Below, piece after piece: positions 1-11,624 of a stretch of DNA of 64,000 nucleotides. Source of the stretch: Lasiodiplodia sp. COLG20 (taxonomy: Eukaryota > Ascomycota > Dothideomycetes > Botryosphaeriales > Botryosphaeriaceae). The stretch's first letter is position 1. Each line of letters begins with the position of its first letter. A model generated the notes under the pieces. The model worked only from the letters and a program-made list of their open reading frames with translations. It made no database searches and was not told the origin of the DNA. The translations under genes were made by a program, and so were the position numbers. The stretch lies in NCBI GenBank assembly GCA_009801085.1, contig VNWV01000022.1:186001-250000 (forward strand), written 5' to 3'.

Positions 1-2817
1 CGAACGATCAATCAACGGTCTGGTGAGAACAGCTGAGAGGCGAATACTGGTAGCTTCCGGTGTTGCAACTACGATTGTAATCATCTTTCAGGTTTCTCTG
101 ATTCTGTTGGTTCTTATTTGGCTCCTTTCAAGGCCCTGTCGGCGAGTTCTTAACCTGAGGGGAGACCCTGCAAAAACAACCACGGTGTGCTCCTTGATCA
201 CAAATCAACCGAACATCCGACAAACCCTTGTTGGGTTTGTCCCAAACTCTGAAAAACAGCTCTACGACATCATTCGCGAAAACAGCTATCGCACCTCACA
301 CGGAGTTTTGCGCGAGACTAATCATCGCGACGAGCCATCAAGTAAGTGCGAAACCTTGTTGCTTAGAAGGCCACTGCTGATATCCAATAGCGGAACAACT
401 TGACACAGATTGCTCTACAAGCACCACTTCTATACCAGTAGTTCTACGTCTGAGAACTCTGTGCAGCCTGTTTGTAACCCTGACATTGGTTCTGGTCTCC
501 ATACTGGTACTATACAGCTTTGCACGGCGCTCAAATATCCATCAAACCTTCTTTACATACAAAGCCAGCATAACAGTACTGGGGCGAAAGAGCCCCTTTG
601 TTGCACCGCTATCTATCATTCCGACAATTGTAGCTGTGGGGATAGGGCTCTGGTGGGGCTCTATAGATGGAACATTCCGGAAGTTGCAACCTTTTCTATC
701 AATCGCAAACGGCCCCACAAACGCTGCCCGTGGAGTGGCACTATCCTACCAGTCTTCCTACTGGATTGCAGCAACAGTCAAGGCAGCCTCTAACCGGCAC
801 TGGTTTCTATGTTTCATCACTATTGGCACCACATTATCTCAGATACGTAAGTCATTCTTTCGTTTGCTTTTGACCACTACGCAAAGCCGGCTTCAAGAAC
901 TTGACGCAGCTAATCTAGTGTTCAGTTACGATCTCAATGTCGGCATTGTTCCAGCGCAGCCAGGCCAGTGAAGTCAGCTCGGTGATAGTAGAGCGAAACT
1001 TAGAATTACGAGACGTACCGCTCGCCTACGAGATAGCTCGCCAGACGTCAGCAGATACCAATCCGGAACCTTACGCAGTCATCAGTCACCTTTTCACCGA
1101 GCTATCCACAAACTGGCTTTATAGTGCCACCCTTGAGTCAGCATTTAACGCACGTCAACCTCGGTGGAGCCTTGATGGATGGAGCTTTGTTCCTCTCGAC
1201 ACTCAAAGACTGGCCATTGGTCATATTTCTGAACAAGCATTAACATCGCTCTTCCGACCAATGGTCAATGTTACGGTAGAAACACCTGCAATTCGGGCTC
1301 GTCTCGAATGTACCCCATACGATGGATTGGGAAATCGTACAGCATGGCTTACTTACACGGATACAACCAATTCTTCAATATGGAATCAAAGTACATTCCC
1401 GAAGGAGATTTCGGGCGCATATGAACTTGGCACAGACGATGACAGGATAGCCGGGGCAAAATTCTTCAACACGTCCTTCCTCACATACCCAGGCATAATC
1501 CAATGCTGCTCTAACGGGACGGATAATGCTGCAGGACGCGTGGCTCTTGGATACTGGTCTCTGGACAGAAACGCTAAACTTTACGGAGCTGGACCTCTGG
1601 AAATCTCGATAAAATGGATTTACGGGGATGGCATTTCAGGGCTTCGGAAAGTTGAAGATGGTGAACATTATGGTCGGCTGGTTTTCACTGATGTTCCCTC
1701 AATGGCCGCCATCCGCTGCAGGCCGATTGTAGAGACATCTGAGGCAACTGTAACTGTTCGAGGCGATACGGGAGAGGTGCAGTCTTTCGCCCTCTTGAGC
1801 GAACTGAAAGAGTACGACCAAGCGTGGAGCGAAGCATTTGTCCAGCGGGAACGAAGTCTGAGAGTGGATGTATTCGATGAGAAGTACAGCAAGGTAAACA
1901 GTACATCGAGGTAAGAACTCAAGTAAAGGCCCACTTCAATAAGCATTTACTTACGTGAAGGGTCTCTCAGCTTCGGGATTCTTTTTGAAAGATCCTTGCT
2001 CACATCCGCAGATATCGGAGGTATCCATATAGATCTTTTCTCAACTCAGCCTCCATTTGAGAGGACTGAAGATCAAACCTTCAACTTCCGAGACTCTGGG
2101 AGAGGCCTCAATCTTGACTTCATGACGTACTCGATGTACATGAAAGCTGGACAAGACCCCACTGCTTTCACCAACGTCTCAACTCTCGAACATTTTGCAC
2201 AACAAATATTCACAACATTTTTCCAACACTTTGTCAGCAGCAACGTGTCTCTGACGAGTGGTGGTTGGGCGTACCAGCCGGTGAACGCCACATTTCCTGC
2301 GGGGCTTGGTGGCATTAATAGAGATTTTTCAGATCACCGCGAGAACCCGAATTACTATATACCTCACTCTCATACGAATCGTACGGCTATCGTACAAGTA
2401 TCAACACCCATCGAGGTGCTGGAGATGAACGCGGTCGCAGTTTGGATGAGTACTGGGATCATTCTCTGGTTGATTGTCACCACTCTTATTATCGGTGGCC
2501 TTCAGCGCAGATACCTGCGCAATCTAAACCGCAACATCGATTGTCTCGGGGACGTACTTGTTATGGTTGCAGGAAGTGATAAACTGCTTCAATTGGTCAA
2601 CGAAAGGGGGCCGAGTGGGCTGGACAGCGTGAAAGACATCTTTACTAAGCTGGGCTGGTTCGAGGATGAACAAGGACACCAGAGATGGGGAATTGAGGTC
2701 TCTAAGGGTCCTGGAGAGCTCGACACAAACATTGAAGCTTCTGAGCAGGTTACCAGCACGACTGCTGATGTACCTTCATCTTACGAGCTGCTACCCACTC
2801 AGTCATGGCGCTCTTGA
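1..2817 (+). CDS. DUF3433 family membrane protein, 5' partial
   Basis: Fungal multi-pass membrane protein of the DUF3433 family; its function is unknown. The 5' end lies outside the window. Exons that restore one frame are <1-341, 391-846, 926-1910 and 1992-2817, with introns of 49, 79 and 81 bases, all GT-AG. The joined protein shows hydrophobic segments near positions 60-120, 440-520 (in the second visible exon) and 2415-2500. It also has the family's block ALSYQSSYWIAATVKAASNRHW followed, across the second intron, by TISMSALFQR. Between the membrane segments lies a long region rich in N-glycosylation sequons (NVT, NTS, NGT, NVS), probably extracytoplasmic. After the last membrane helix there is a tail of about 110 residues, probably cytoplasmic. 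The family call rests on recalled sequence patterns. The third intron (1911-1991) is the least certain. Confidence 0.8.
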
Positions 2818-3939
2818 ACTCTGGTATACTTGTAGTAGCTGAATTCATTTCGGTTTTTTTTTTTCTAAATACTTCTCTGTTTACGAGACTGCAGTGTAAT
2901 CTCAACGTCGGCATGTAGGCCTGGCTAGTGAGGTGTAGCCACACATTACAAGACGTCTATCACAACTACACTTCGGACAAACGTAAACCTACGAGTAACG
3001 TGCTAGATGGACTCTTGGATCTCGCAGGGGCTTTGCCACAATGCTTAAGCCATGGTTCAAGAAATCAGCGTTGCTGATCTCTCGTGCTGTGCTACATACA
3101 CCCCAGTCTTGGCTACTCAGCGAAGCGTAAAAACGCCCCCACAACGCGACAGGCTAGATACCCACTAATATCATGCGCCCGAGCCTTCAGGGATACCAAC
3201 GCCGTGAGTTTGACGATGAAAAATGTGCAATCGGCCAATGAATTACTTGCGTGGCTGGCAGTGCCGCTGCATTCATACATACTCGCGTATGGTGCTTTGT
3301 TATAAAATACGAAGGGCCCGCACACTTCCGGCTCATTATCTCTATTCTTAAGTTTCCGTCAGAGCCATATCCCCCGCCCGAGGATCGAAATGGCGCTGCC
3401 ACACGCATGCCCCTGGCGCTTGAACCATGGAATAGCAGCTCTTAGCCTAGCGGCAACAGGTTTCGTTGTTGGATCGAATTCAAACATCCTTAACAGAGCG
3501 ACCGCCGGTCTTTCGAGCTTGATAGTCACGGCGATGGTGGGGCTGAGGATCCCAGCAAGCCCAGTTAGTATAGAAGTCCCCGTCCGCTGCTCACACCCAT
3601 ACTGATCGGAGGCATACTGTGCGCGCTAGGATAATGCAGTTGTTGCTCGACTTGGAGCCTTTCTTACGGCTTTGGCATATTGCCTCATTCCTTTCCTTTC
3701 TTACTCCATGGGAGGGTATGTAGCGTCGCGTAGGTAGAGAAGAATCAATGTTGCCTTATTCGAATCTGTCTTGAATTAAAAATGGATCACTGCTGCTATT
3801 GCTAGTATATGACTTGAGGTTCATACTGCATGCGGCTCAGCCGAGCCTCACCCATGGCTTGTTCCAATTTTCACCACCGTCTAGAGGAGGAAAGTACTGC
3901 TATGCATCTTAGAGCTTCTGCTCCAGGAAGGCGCCTACT
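2818..3939. other. intergenic, with a DUF3433-like relic
   Basis: No gene is supported here. Positions 2899-2956 resemble the DUF3433 gene around 932-1007 (three matching blocks), so this is probably decayed paralogue DNA. Positions 3390-3720 translate in pieces to hydrophobic stretches, but in three different frames without clear splice sites. Confidence 0.5.
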
Positions 3940-5088
3940 TCAACGCCCCGATGGTACCGTAGCAACGTACCTCCTAGCCGGAAGCCATATATCGAACACC
4001 TTTTGCCACCCCTGCCAGTCTCCCACCGCCGTCTCTTTGTTTTCATGGTCAAAAAACTCGACGTTACACTCGCCACCAAAATCCACCACCCAAGCGGCAC
4101 TTCGGTCATCGATGACGATGTTATGCGGATTGACAGCGCCCCACACGATGCCGGCCTTGTGCAGCGCGCTGATGATACCTCGCACCTCCTCTTTCCACCT
4201 TCCATGCATCTCTACCCGTGTCATAGCCGCCTCCGCTGCCAACGGCATAGCCCCGGAGATCCACGGCAGCAGCACTCCCAGCACCTGCGCGCCGTCATCC
4301 GTCGTAACGACGCCCACCATGCGCGCGGTGTTGACCTGCCGCAGACTTGCTGCCCCGCCGATCCGCGCTAGAATCTCCACCTCACGTTCGAACTCGGGCT
4401 CGCGGTCCTGCAGGCATGGCTTGTAGAACAGTGGTGCCGTATTACCACCACCGCCTCCGCCGCTATCAACATCGGCCACTCGCACACAGCGCGGGAGTGA
4501 TGGATGCAGGACGGCTTGAGCTCCCCTTCGCCCTTCATCCTCAACCACCAGCGCACGCGCGGGCAAGCGTGGAACCGACTTGGGCAGGTGTTTCACCAGC
4601 CCCTCCATCGGCATCGGGCTGATGCTGCAGACGGGCGTGCGGTGGGGGCCGGCGACGAGCGATGCGTGCACGCCGCCCCAGCCGCTCTCGATGGATTCAT
4701 CGTCAGACACGATGCGGACAGAAATGGTCCAAGGAGTGCAGAAGTGGGCCAGTTTCCATGGACCCAATTTGTCTGCAGGCACTCCCGACCATTTAATCAA
4801 CTCGTATTTGTTCGTGGGGTCGAAGATCCCAAGGAGCGAGCGGCAGGGCCAGGCGACGCAGTGGCTCAACTCCTTGAAGCGGGTCAGTGTATCGACCTTA
4901 CTTCTTTCGAGGGCACCACGACTGGCGAAGTACTTGTCTACCCAGGCACCGCCGCGGCCGATTTCGGCGTGGGCGACGGAGATGTGGGTTTGCAGCATGC
5001 CGTAGGATATGGTCGAGCGAGCGTCGTCTGGACCGGGAATGCCGCTGTGGATGTAGACGGTCTTTCTATGAAGATTGATTGAGGTCAT
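3940..5088 (-). CDS. protein kinase-like fold protein
   Basis: Single-exon gene of 382 residues, starting at the ATG at 5088 (MTSINLHRKT). An in-frame extension to 5244 exists, but its composition looks non-coding. The C-terminal half carries degenerate protein-kinase features: FEREVEILARI (like the helix C region), then GIISALHKAGIVWGAVNPHNIVID (catalytic-loop position, with GAVNPHN replacing HRDLKPxN), then WVVDFGG (DFG position). The usual HRD aspartate is absent, so this may be a pseudokinase or a small-molecule kinase-like protein of the type common in fungal genomes. A glycine run (GGGGGG) near residue 213 separates the halves. The N-terminal half is not recognised. The opposite strand has long open frames caused by high GC, which I disregarded. 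Confidence 0.65.
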   Translation of the reverse strand: MTSINLHRKTVYIHSGIPGPDDARSTISYGMLQTHISVAHAEIGRGGAWVDKYFASRGALERSKVDTLTRFKELSHCVAWPCRSLLGIFDPTNKYELIKWSGVPADKLGPWKLAHFCTPWTISVRIVSDDESIESGWGGVHASLVAGPHRTPVCSISPMPMEGLVKHLPKSVPRLPARALVVEDEGRRGAQAVLHPSLPRCVRVADVDSGGGGGGNTAPLFYKPCLQDREPEFEREVEILARIGGAASLRQVNTARMVGVVTTDDGAQVLGVLLPWISGAMPLAAEAAMTRVEMHGRWKEEVRGIISALHKAGIVWGAVNPHNIVIDDRSAAWVVDFGGECNVEFFDHENKETAVGDWQGWQKVFDIWLPARRYVATVPSGR

Positions 5089-5489
5089 GGTGATTTGGGG
5101 GTTGGGGAGTGGTTGGGGAAAGTGAGCGGGGATCATGCATGGCTGAGGTACTTGTACTACGTAGTCACTGCAAAGACCGAGGCCTGACGGTTGCAGTAAA
5201 GATTCCCCCACCATCTCGTTTGCAATGCGGCCATTCAATTCCACTCACTGAACACTTCCACCCTTCCTCATATCCCATGCAGCCGTCGTCTTTAAGTGCA
5301 GCAGCAATAAATATTGCATCTCGCTGAGGCTGCAGAAGTTCTGGTTTCCGGTCCACTGACCAGAACCAGCAGTGACACTCAATGATCCCAGCTGCCCCTG
5401 TTCTCTCTCTGCTAGCCCACATGACTCGTGTTTGTACTTTGCTTATGATAGCTAAACCATGGTCTTGATGTCTCTGAATTACCCAGCAT
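5089..5489. other. intergenic between two minus-strand genes
   Basis: This is upstream DNA of the kinase-like gene and downstream of the esterase gene. No coding signal seen. Confidence 0.5.
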
Positions 5490-7157
5490 CTACAGACCGT
5501 TCTCCTGGACAGCCGCCTTATAGACCCTACAAATCTCATCCATAGTCTCCTCCCCAACAGACTCACCCCAAGCCGTTCCGTTAGCCCCTATCACTTCCAA
5601 GTCCTCGCGTACGGCTCCTACCCTTGCCCAACCAGGACCACCGTATGGATCTTTAGCGAAATCCGCCCACGAGCGCTGGAGAAATCTACTAAGCCTGACT
5701 TGTTGGGCCGTCGTCTTGTTATCCCGCGGGTATGTGCCGAAAACGAGGCTAATCTCGGACGTGTGCCACGCGCCCGCGCCTGGAAAAGGCTGAGTATTCG
5801 GGAAACTGGCGTCAAAATAGTACCGCCAAACGCTGTAACCAGCCAGGGCGGCCGTGCTGGCGATGGCAGAGGTGGTGCAGGTGTAGCCGTAATCAGTCAG
5901 GATGCGAGACTTGAGCTGCTCATCCGTCGCATTGGCCGGGTACGCCGCACGGGCGGCAGCCAGGGCGGCCGTGTCGTTGCCGAAGATGCCCTCAAGCAGC
6001 AACTGTGGAGCAGGCATGGCCGATGCCAGGACGGATCCTTCGTCGGCGTTGGTGCCGATCAGGACGGGCACTTTCGCCGCCGTGCCCTGGCTGATGGCGT
6101 CTTCTACGGAGCGCATATCAGTTCTGTCATCGTAGCTGGGAGTGAACGCGAATGGCCGGTTGTCGAGGGCCTTCTTGATGCGATCGACATCTGCCATCCG
6201 CATGCATTCAAGCTGCGAAGATGCTGTAGAGTCGCATCCCAGCTCGGCTGCCAGGACAGCCCAGGACTTTTCAGTGTCAGCTGCAGGGCCTCGTGCCTGA
6301 CTTTGCAATATAGCGGCACGGAATGGTAGGGGGTAAGGAGGATTGGCAATAAGCTGCTTGACAGAATAGCCGCCTGCAGACTCGCCAAATATGGTGACCT
6401 TTGATGAATCGCCGCCGAATACGTGGATGTGTTGAGATACCCAGGCAAGTGCCTTTCGCTGATCCAACAGACCCAAATTTCGGCCCTCTAGCGGTATCTC
6501 TGGAGAGGATGGGAAGCCGAATACTGATCACAGTGAGCGATTCAATCAGTTTGTTTGTTGGATCCTATGGCCGGTACCATTTAGCCTGTAGTTCGTAGTT
6601 ACTACAACCACATCTTGGGTCGCTGCCAGTTCGGAGCCATCGTATTCGTTCAGGCGCCCTGAGCCGAGTGAAAAGCTGCCGCCGTGAATCCAAAACATGA
6701 TTGGCCAGCCATCCTGCGGTGCGGGCGTAGGTGGCGTGAAGATGTTTAGATAGAGGCAGTCTTCGCTCTCTGGCGGAGGTGGGTCGTTGAAAATCTCTTC
6801 GAATTGGTCGCCTGTTGGTACTGGTTAGTTGGATTCATCACCCAAGGTCGCAACGGAAATACTAGGGAATTGCTGGATGCAAGCTGGCTTAAAATGCTTG
6901 GCCTCTAACGGAGAGCCCTTCGGCAAGGGATCCACCGGAGGAGAGAACCTTTGGGGCGGAGTCTGCGCGAACGGGATTCCAAGATATTGGTATGCAGTAG
7001 CGGATGGCACTGATTCGAGAGCCGTCGTTGTGCCGATTATCACGCCGCCTGCCAGAGTAACCGTTGGAAGGCCCTCGTTGGTTGTGCAGGTAGGGTAAGC
7101 CGAGCTGCTTGATAATGCTAAGCTCACAACAATGGAAGCGAACACCCACGCAGGCAT
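5490..7157 (-). CDS. secreted type-B carboxylesterase/lipase
   Basis: Alpha/beta-hydrolase of the carboxylesterase type-B family, predicted to hydrolyse carboxylic esters outside the cell. Exons are 6863-7157, 6578-6811 and 5490-6523. The introns are 51 and 54 bases; the first has a perfect CTAAC branch site, and the second restores the canonical NYRLNVFGFP block. The product is 520 residues, normal for the family (about 520-560). It starts with a signal peptide (MPAWVFASIVVSLALSSSSA). Family landmarks are SEDCLYLNIFTPP, the oxyanion region WIHGGSFSLGSG, nucleophile Ser about 221 in GESAGG, Glu about 336 in TNADEGS and His about 431 in AWHTSEI. The catalytic triad is therefore complete. The substrate cannot be told from sequence. 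Confidence 0.92.
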
Positions 7158-7810
7158 GTTTGGGAGGAAAATGAATGGATTAGCTGGGTGAAATTCGGCG
7201 AAAATAGCGTGGGCGAAGAAGAGTCATACCGGAATAAACCTGGGCATTTGAAACGGGTGTTGCCCTTTAATAGTGTAGCCTCTCTTTTGCAAGGCAGTAA
7301 ACCCTTACATAGCACATAGTAGATGGATTGGACGAGGGGAACAGCCTCTTCTTCGAGAGGGTAGGGAAATTGAGAATAAGCGTGCTCTACGGGTCGCTTT
7401 CCGTCGGCGCCGACTAGATTTAGTTAAAGATCGGCGCACAGGAACTAAAAAGGCCGACTAGCTGGTGCCGACTGGATAGGCAACTGGCAAGACAATCGAA
7501 CGATGACAGAATGAAAACTTCCAGTATGGAGATCTTTTGGTCTCGACCTCAGCTGAGCCTTGATTGATATTCACAATTACGGTATCTACGCCGTTCGGAG
7601 CTGCTGGTCGGAGTTCGTTTTGTCCGAAGCAGTGCAAAATTCGAAAACTAGGTGTGCATAAATAAGCTGCAAATGCAACCCTCTTTCGAAATCCAGAAAC
7701 TACGAAGCTGAATCCTGTCGTAAGAGCCTCCCTACATGAAAAGCACATACCTTTCAGGCATGCTAAATCAGTGAATAGGAAACCGTTGGCCCATTCTTGT
7801 CACCATAACA
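7158..7810. promoter_or_regulatory. divergent promoter region, esterase / NmrA-like
   Basis: A 653-base gap between the divergent esterase and NmrA-like genes, so it presumably holds both promoters. It contains the 12-base perfect palindrome GTCGGCGCCGAC at 7403-7414 and a related half-site (GTGCCGAC) near 7464. No coding signal seen. Confidence 0.4.
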
Positions 7811-8731
7811 ATGCTCGTCCTCATTGCCGGCGTCACCGGAAACCTGGGCCAGAAACTCGTCCACAGCCTGGCCTCGAGGGGGCACCAGGTGCGAGGCCTA
7901 GGCCGTAGCCCCGAAAAGCTGGCCCTTGAGACGCGCAAATTGCTGGAAAGCTTCGTCCAGTACTCCACCTACTACGACGTACCCGCTTTGGACCGCGCCT
8001 GTGACGGTGTTGATGCTGTCATTTGCGCCTATGGCATGATTCCAGCTCTTCAACTCGATGGCCAGCTCCTCCTCCTCCGTGCAGCCGAGCGCGCCGGCGT
8101 CAAACGCTTTGTGGCCGACAGCTGGAACCACGATTGGCGCGACGCTCCGCTCGGCCATCACGAAAGCTACGACCCATACCTTTCTTTCCGGCACCAGGCA
8201 GAGTTGAGCTCGGACATCAAGCCGATCTACATCTTCAACGGAGTCTTTGCCGAGACGCTCTTTTCAATTCCCGACCATGGCCATTTTGGACTTGACGAAT
8301 CCAACATCTGGGATTCGGACCATGACCGAATCAAGATCTGGGGGACTGGCCACGAAATGTTCTATTGGACCACTGAGAAGGATGCAGCTGAGTTCACTGC
8401 TGAGATCGTTCAGCGTGATGATGCAGAGCAGGGCGGCTTCTGGAACGTCTGCTCCGGTGCACATTCGTTGAGAGAGATTGCCCGCCTGTACGAGCAGGAA
8501 AGGGACAAAAAGGTTACGATCAAGGTGATGGGAACTGTGGGAGAGTTGCGAGAAAGGTCGTTGAAAGAACGAGCGCAGGGAGATAAGAAGAACTACGGAA
8601 CCTACATTGGGTGGTCCTACCAATACCACGCGATTGGCGGAACGTGGATTTTCCATAAGCTTGATAATGACAAGCTCAATGTACAGCCAACATCATTGCC
8701 AGCCTTCTTGAAGGAGCACCCTGAACTTTGA
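7811..8731 (+). CDS. NmrA-like / isoflavone-reductase-type NAD(P)-binding protein
   Basis: Intronless gene of 306 residues, usual for atypical short-chain dehydrogenases of the NmrA/isoflavone reductase group. The N-terminus has a beta strand followed by the dinucleotide-binding motif AGVTGNLG (GxxGxxG, residues about 6-13). The segment VDAVICAYG lies near residue 70 and AGVKRFVADSWNHDW near residue 100, where this group has its substrate-site residues. The classical SDR YxxxK pair is not obvious, as is common in NmrA-like proteins. It could be an NAD(P)H-dependent reductase or a redox-sensing regulator. It heads a trio with the FAD monooxygenase at 10186 and another NmrA-like gene at 12285. 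Confidence 0.85.
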   Translation: MLVLIAGVTGNLGQKLVHSLASRGHQVRGLGRSPEKLALETRKLLESFVQYSTYYDVPALDRACDGVDAVICAYGMIPALQLDGQLLLLRAAERAGVKRFVADSWNHDWRDAPLGHHESYDPYLSFRHQAELSSDIKPIYIFNGVFAETLFSIPDHGHFGLDESNIWDSDHDRIKIWGTGHEMFYWTTEKDAAEFTAEIVQRDDAEQGGFWNVCSGAHSLREIARLYEQERDKKVTIKVMGTVGELRERSLKERAQGDKKNYGTYIGWSYQYHAIGGTWIFHKLDNDKLNVQPTSLPAFLKEHPEL

Positions 8732-10185
8732 GGGTTGGTTGAATAGCGTACGTAGATGCCTTCCTAAACATTGAGAAGGCCGCATTGTCTGTAGTTGAAT
8801 TGGGGACAAACCTTTTGTATATAAGCTTGCCGTCAGTTAACCAGCGCTTTGAGAGCCTGGAAAGCAGCTCCTTGTAAGTGTTAGATAGATAAACCCCTTA
8901 GCCCCTATGGCAGAGTAGGAGAATCGAGCAGCAGAGAATGCTGAGACGGGGTGACCGCTTTCCAAAGAAAGAGGAATGCCACCCTACGAGGCAAGAGTGC
9001 CGGAAGCCGTCGTGTACGCGCCTTGAGGGGATGAGTGAAAAGTCAAGGAGAGCACAAGCAAACTTCTAGTAGATCCCAGGCAAACATGCCAGCAATTCGC
9101 AGCCACTAGACGCTCACTGAAGCCTGCTGCATCAGCCATTTGGGCAGTCGATAGTGATTTACTGAGGATCATGTCACGAATGAGATCGTGCTAAAACGCT
9201 GCGAGGTTCAGTGCGATTGTTACACCCTACAGCCAAGAAGTGCCGCAGTGACTGTACTCATGACGCATGGGTCGGTGGTAAGAGTGAAGGTAAGGTGAGC
9301 GCACCCGAGTGGCTACACCAATTGGAAAGAATTCTAAGGCTGTATTTGTAAGCTTGTTGTGATTGGCTACAAGGACTGGGTAGTTATCTGATCGTTCCAC
9401 CGGAGAAGCTGATTTGAGCCGGACCACGGAAGGAGGATGATTCGAACATTTGGCTTCGTTAGTAGTGTCTAAATCATAATGACATAACTGAATACTGTCT
9501 CCTCCGCGGCGTTCGCAGTAAGCCCAAGTGGCCCACCAAGTAACCAAACAAGCGGATTGTAAGCGGCCTTTGAATGCCCGCTTAATGGATATTTAATCTT
9601 AAGTACTGCAGCTTATAAACGGCGTAAATATCCCCATATATTTACACGCTCTTATTAAGAAGTTGAGCAAGCTGAACGTGTGCAGGTCTGCTTGTTTGAT
9701 TACCCTACGGACTCCCCTCTGGTTGGATGCAACCGCCCGGACCCCGCTTACGCTTGGTAAGCAGATCAAGCATAAACCCTGCTTCTCCTCCCGTCCCCAC
9801 CGTCCCCACCATCCCCGGATCCGCAGCAAGGCAGTGCCGACAATAGTCCAGCCACTTACGCTTGGTATAGGCCTTGCATCATTTCTGCGAAACGATACGC
9901 GCTAATATTACTTATGCCTCTGACTATAGTAAAGTATGTCAAGGCCCCCGCTCTTTAAACCTCGGCCGAGCGCGTTCAAGTAGACTCCGAGAGGTGATCA
10001 CTGTGGCTATATTCTGATGTCGGTAGCTGCAACCGGCTTTTGCGTTGGTAATCCACGAGCGGAAAGAGACCGCAATGATGACAGACTCTGTCTACGTCCA
10101 ATTGGGGTACGCCCGCTAATGAAATAAGAAGGCTCCGCGTGTGCAAGTAGAGAAAGGAAACACCAAGACTTCAGCCATCGCAACA
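8732..10185. other. intergenic, no gene seen
   Basis: 1.45 kb without a supported gene. Short open frames here have no recognisable content or splice structure. A C-rich microsatellite-like patch lies near 9785-9820. Confidence 0.45.
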
Positions 10186-11624
10186 ATGAGTAAAGCCACA
10201 GAGAAACGACCATTCGAGAAGGTAGGCTACAGCATCAATCGCTGTGCGAAGAACACTGAGTGACAACCCTTGTCAGCTTATCATCGTGGGCGCTGGACCG
10301 TCGGGCTTGCTCCTCGCTCTTCTCCTCTCCCAACGAAACATTCCATCAGTCGTTCTCGAAGCATGGCCCCAACTTGATACCCGCCTACGCGCGACTCAGT
10401 ATGGCGTCCCAGCAACCCGTGTCTTCCGACGCGCCGGCTTGCTGGATGACTTTCGAGCGGCCAGCATCCCCAAGTTCCCGAGCATCTGTTGGCGGCGTGT
10501 CGCCGATGGGGCAAAGCTGGTTGGTCTTGACTTGTCAGTCATCGAGGACCATCCGGATCGCATGACTATCCTACAGTTGGGTGAAATTATCAAGATCATG
10601 TATCGGCATTGTATGGAGAGAGGAAAAGGTCTGATTGAAGTTCTGTTTAATCACAAGGTCACATCCGCAGGTCAAGGTGAAAGCGGTGCATGGGTTGACG
10701 TGGAGGTGGGCGAGGAAGGACAGCAGAAGGAGGAAAAGCGATTTCACGCAGATTACGTCATTGGCTGCGACGGAGCTTCAAGCGCCGTTCGACGATCGCT
10801 CTTCGGGCGGGAGTGGCCGGGACAGACATTTCCGTACAGATTCATTGTCCAGAACGTGAGAGGTCCTCTACGCTGTAATTATGGCCTTTGATTGCTAACG
10901 AGTAGTAGGTTTTCTACGAAGGCTTCGAAAAGCACGGGTGGGATGGGGGAAACTACATGGTCGATCCTGAGCATTGGGGCCTTATCGCCCGCCGCGGTAA
11001 TGGCGGACTATGGCGGGTGACATACGGCGACCCAGTCGTTGGCTTGACGGACGAAGAGTACCTCGAGCGGCGTCCGATGCACTTCAAAGCCATACTTCCG
11101 GGCCATCCCGACCCCGACCAGTATCGCATCGAGCAGACAAACTTGTACCAGATCCACAACCGCTGTGTGGAAAAGTTCAGAGTGGGCCGCATTCTGCTGG
11201 CAGCTGATGCCGCGCACGTGTGCAACCCCATGGGCGGCTACGGCTGCATGACGGCCATTCTCGACGTTGATGGCCTTGCAGACTGTTTGATCGGATTCTA
11301 CGAAGGAAAGGCTGACGAGGGTATCCTAGACACTTACGCAGAGGTCAGGAGAGATATTTTCCTGAAGTACGTGGACAGAAGATCGATCCTCAACCTTGAC
11401 AGAGTTGCCAAGTCGGATCCATGGACTGTCCTGGAGACGGACAAATTTTTCGGGCTGCTGAAAGGATTGGAGAAGGATAAGCAGGCAACCAAAGACTTCA
11501 TGTTGGTATGTGTGCAAAATAAACTTTTATAGGAGGTGTTAAGCTGACTTTACTTTAGAAGGTGTCGAAAATTGAGTACGACTTTACGAAACACTACAAA
11601 ATAGGCTGCATGGATGGACAATGA
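10186..11624 (+). CDS. FAD-dependent monooxygenase (aromatic hydroxylase type)
   Basis: Group A flavoprotein monooxygenase of the FAD_binding_3 family, expected to hydroxylate an aromatic or polyketide-like substrate with NAD(P)H and O2. Exons are 10186-10221, 10277-10855, 10909-11505 and 11559-11624, with three introns of 53-55 bases, all phase 0. The product is 425 residues. Landmarks are GAGPSG (residues 17-22, ADP-binding), GCDGASSAVR (about 175, the DG motif) and AADAAHVCNPMGGYGC (about 303). The last corresponds to the GDAAH motif but has Ala-Ala in place of the usual leading glycine. The protein lacks the C-terminal thioredoxin-like domain of phenol 2-monooxygenase, so it is shorter than that subfamily. 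Both neighbours on the same strand are NmrA-like proteins, which suggests a small redox pathway. Confidence 0.88.

Noticed and set aside
3390..3770. Possible small membrane protein
   Set aside because: Hydrophobic pieces occur in three frames, but I found no consistent splice path. It may be a relic.
4504..5082. 192-codon plus-strand frame
   Set aside because: It is antisense to the kinase-like gene, with no family likeness.
6812..6841. 30-base intron in the esterase gene
   Set aside because: It is too short for a fungal intron. A donor 21 bases upstream gives 51 bases with a branch site and keeps the frame.
7403..7414. 12-base palindrome as a regulator operator
   Set aside because: A single perfect palindrome in a GC-rich promoter is not enough to assign a site.
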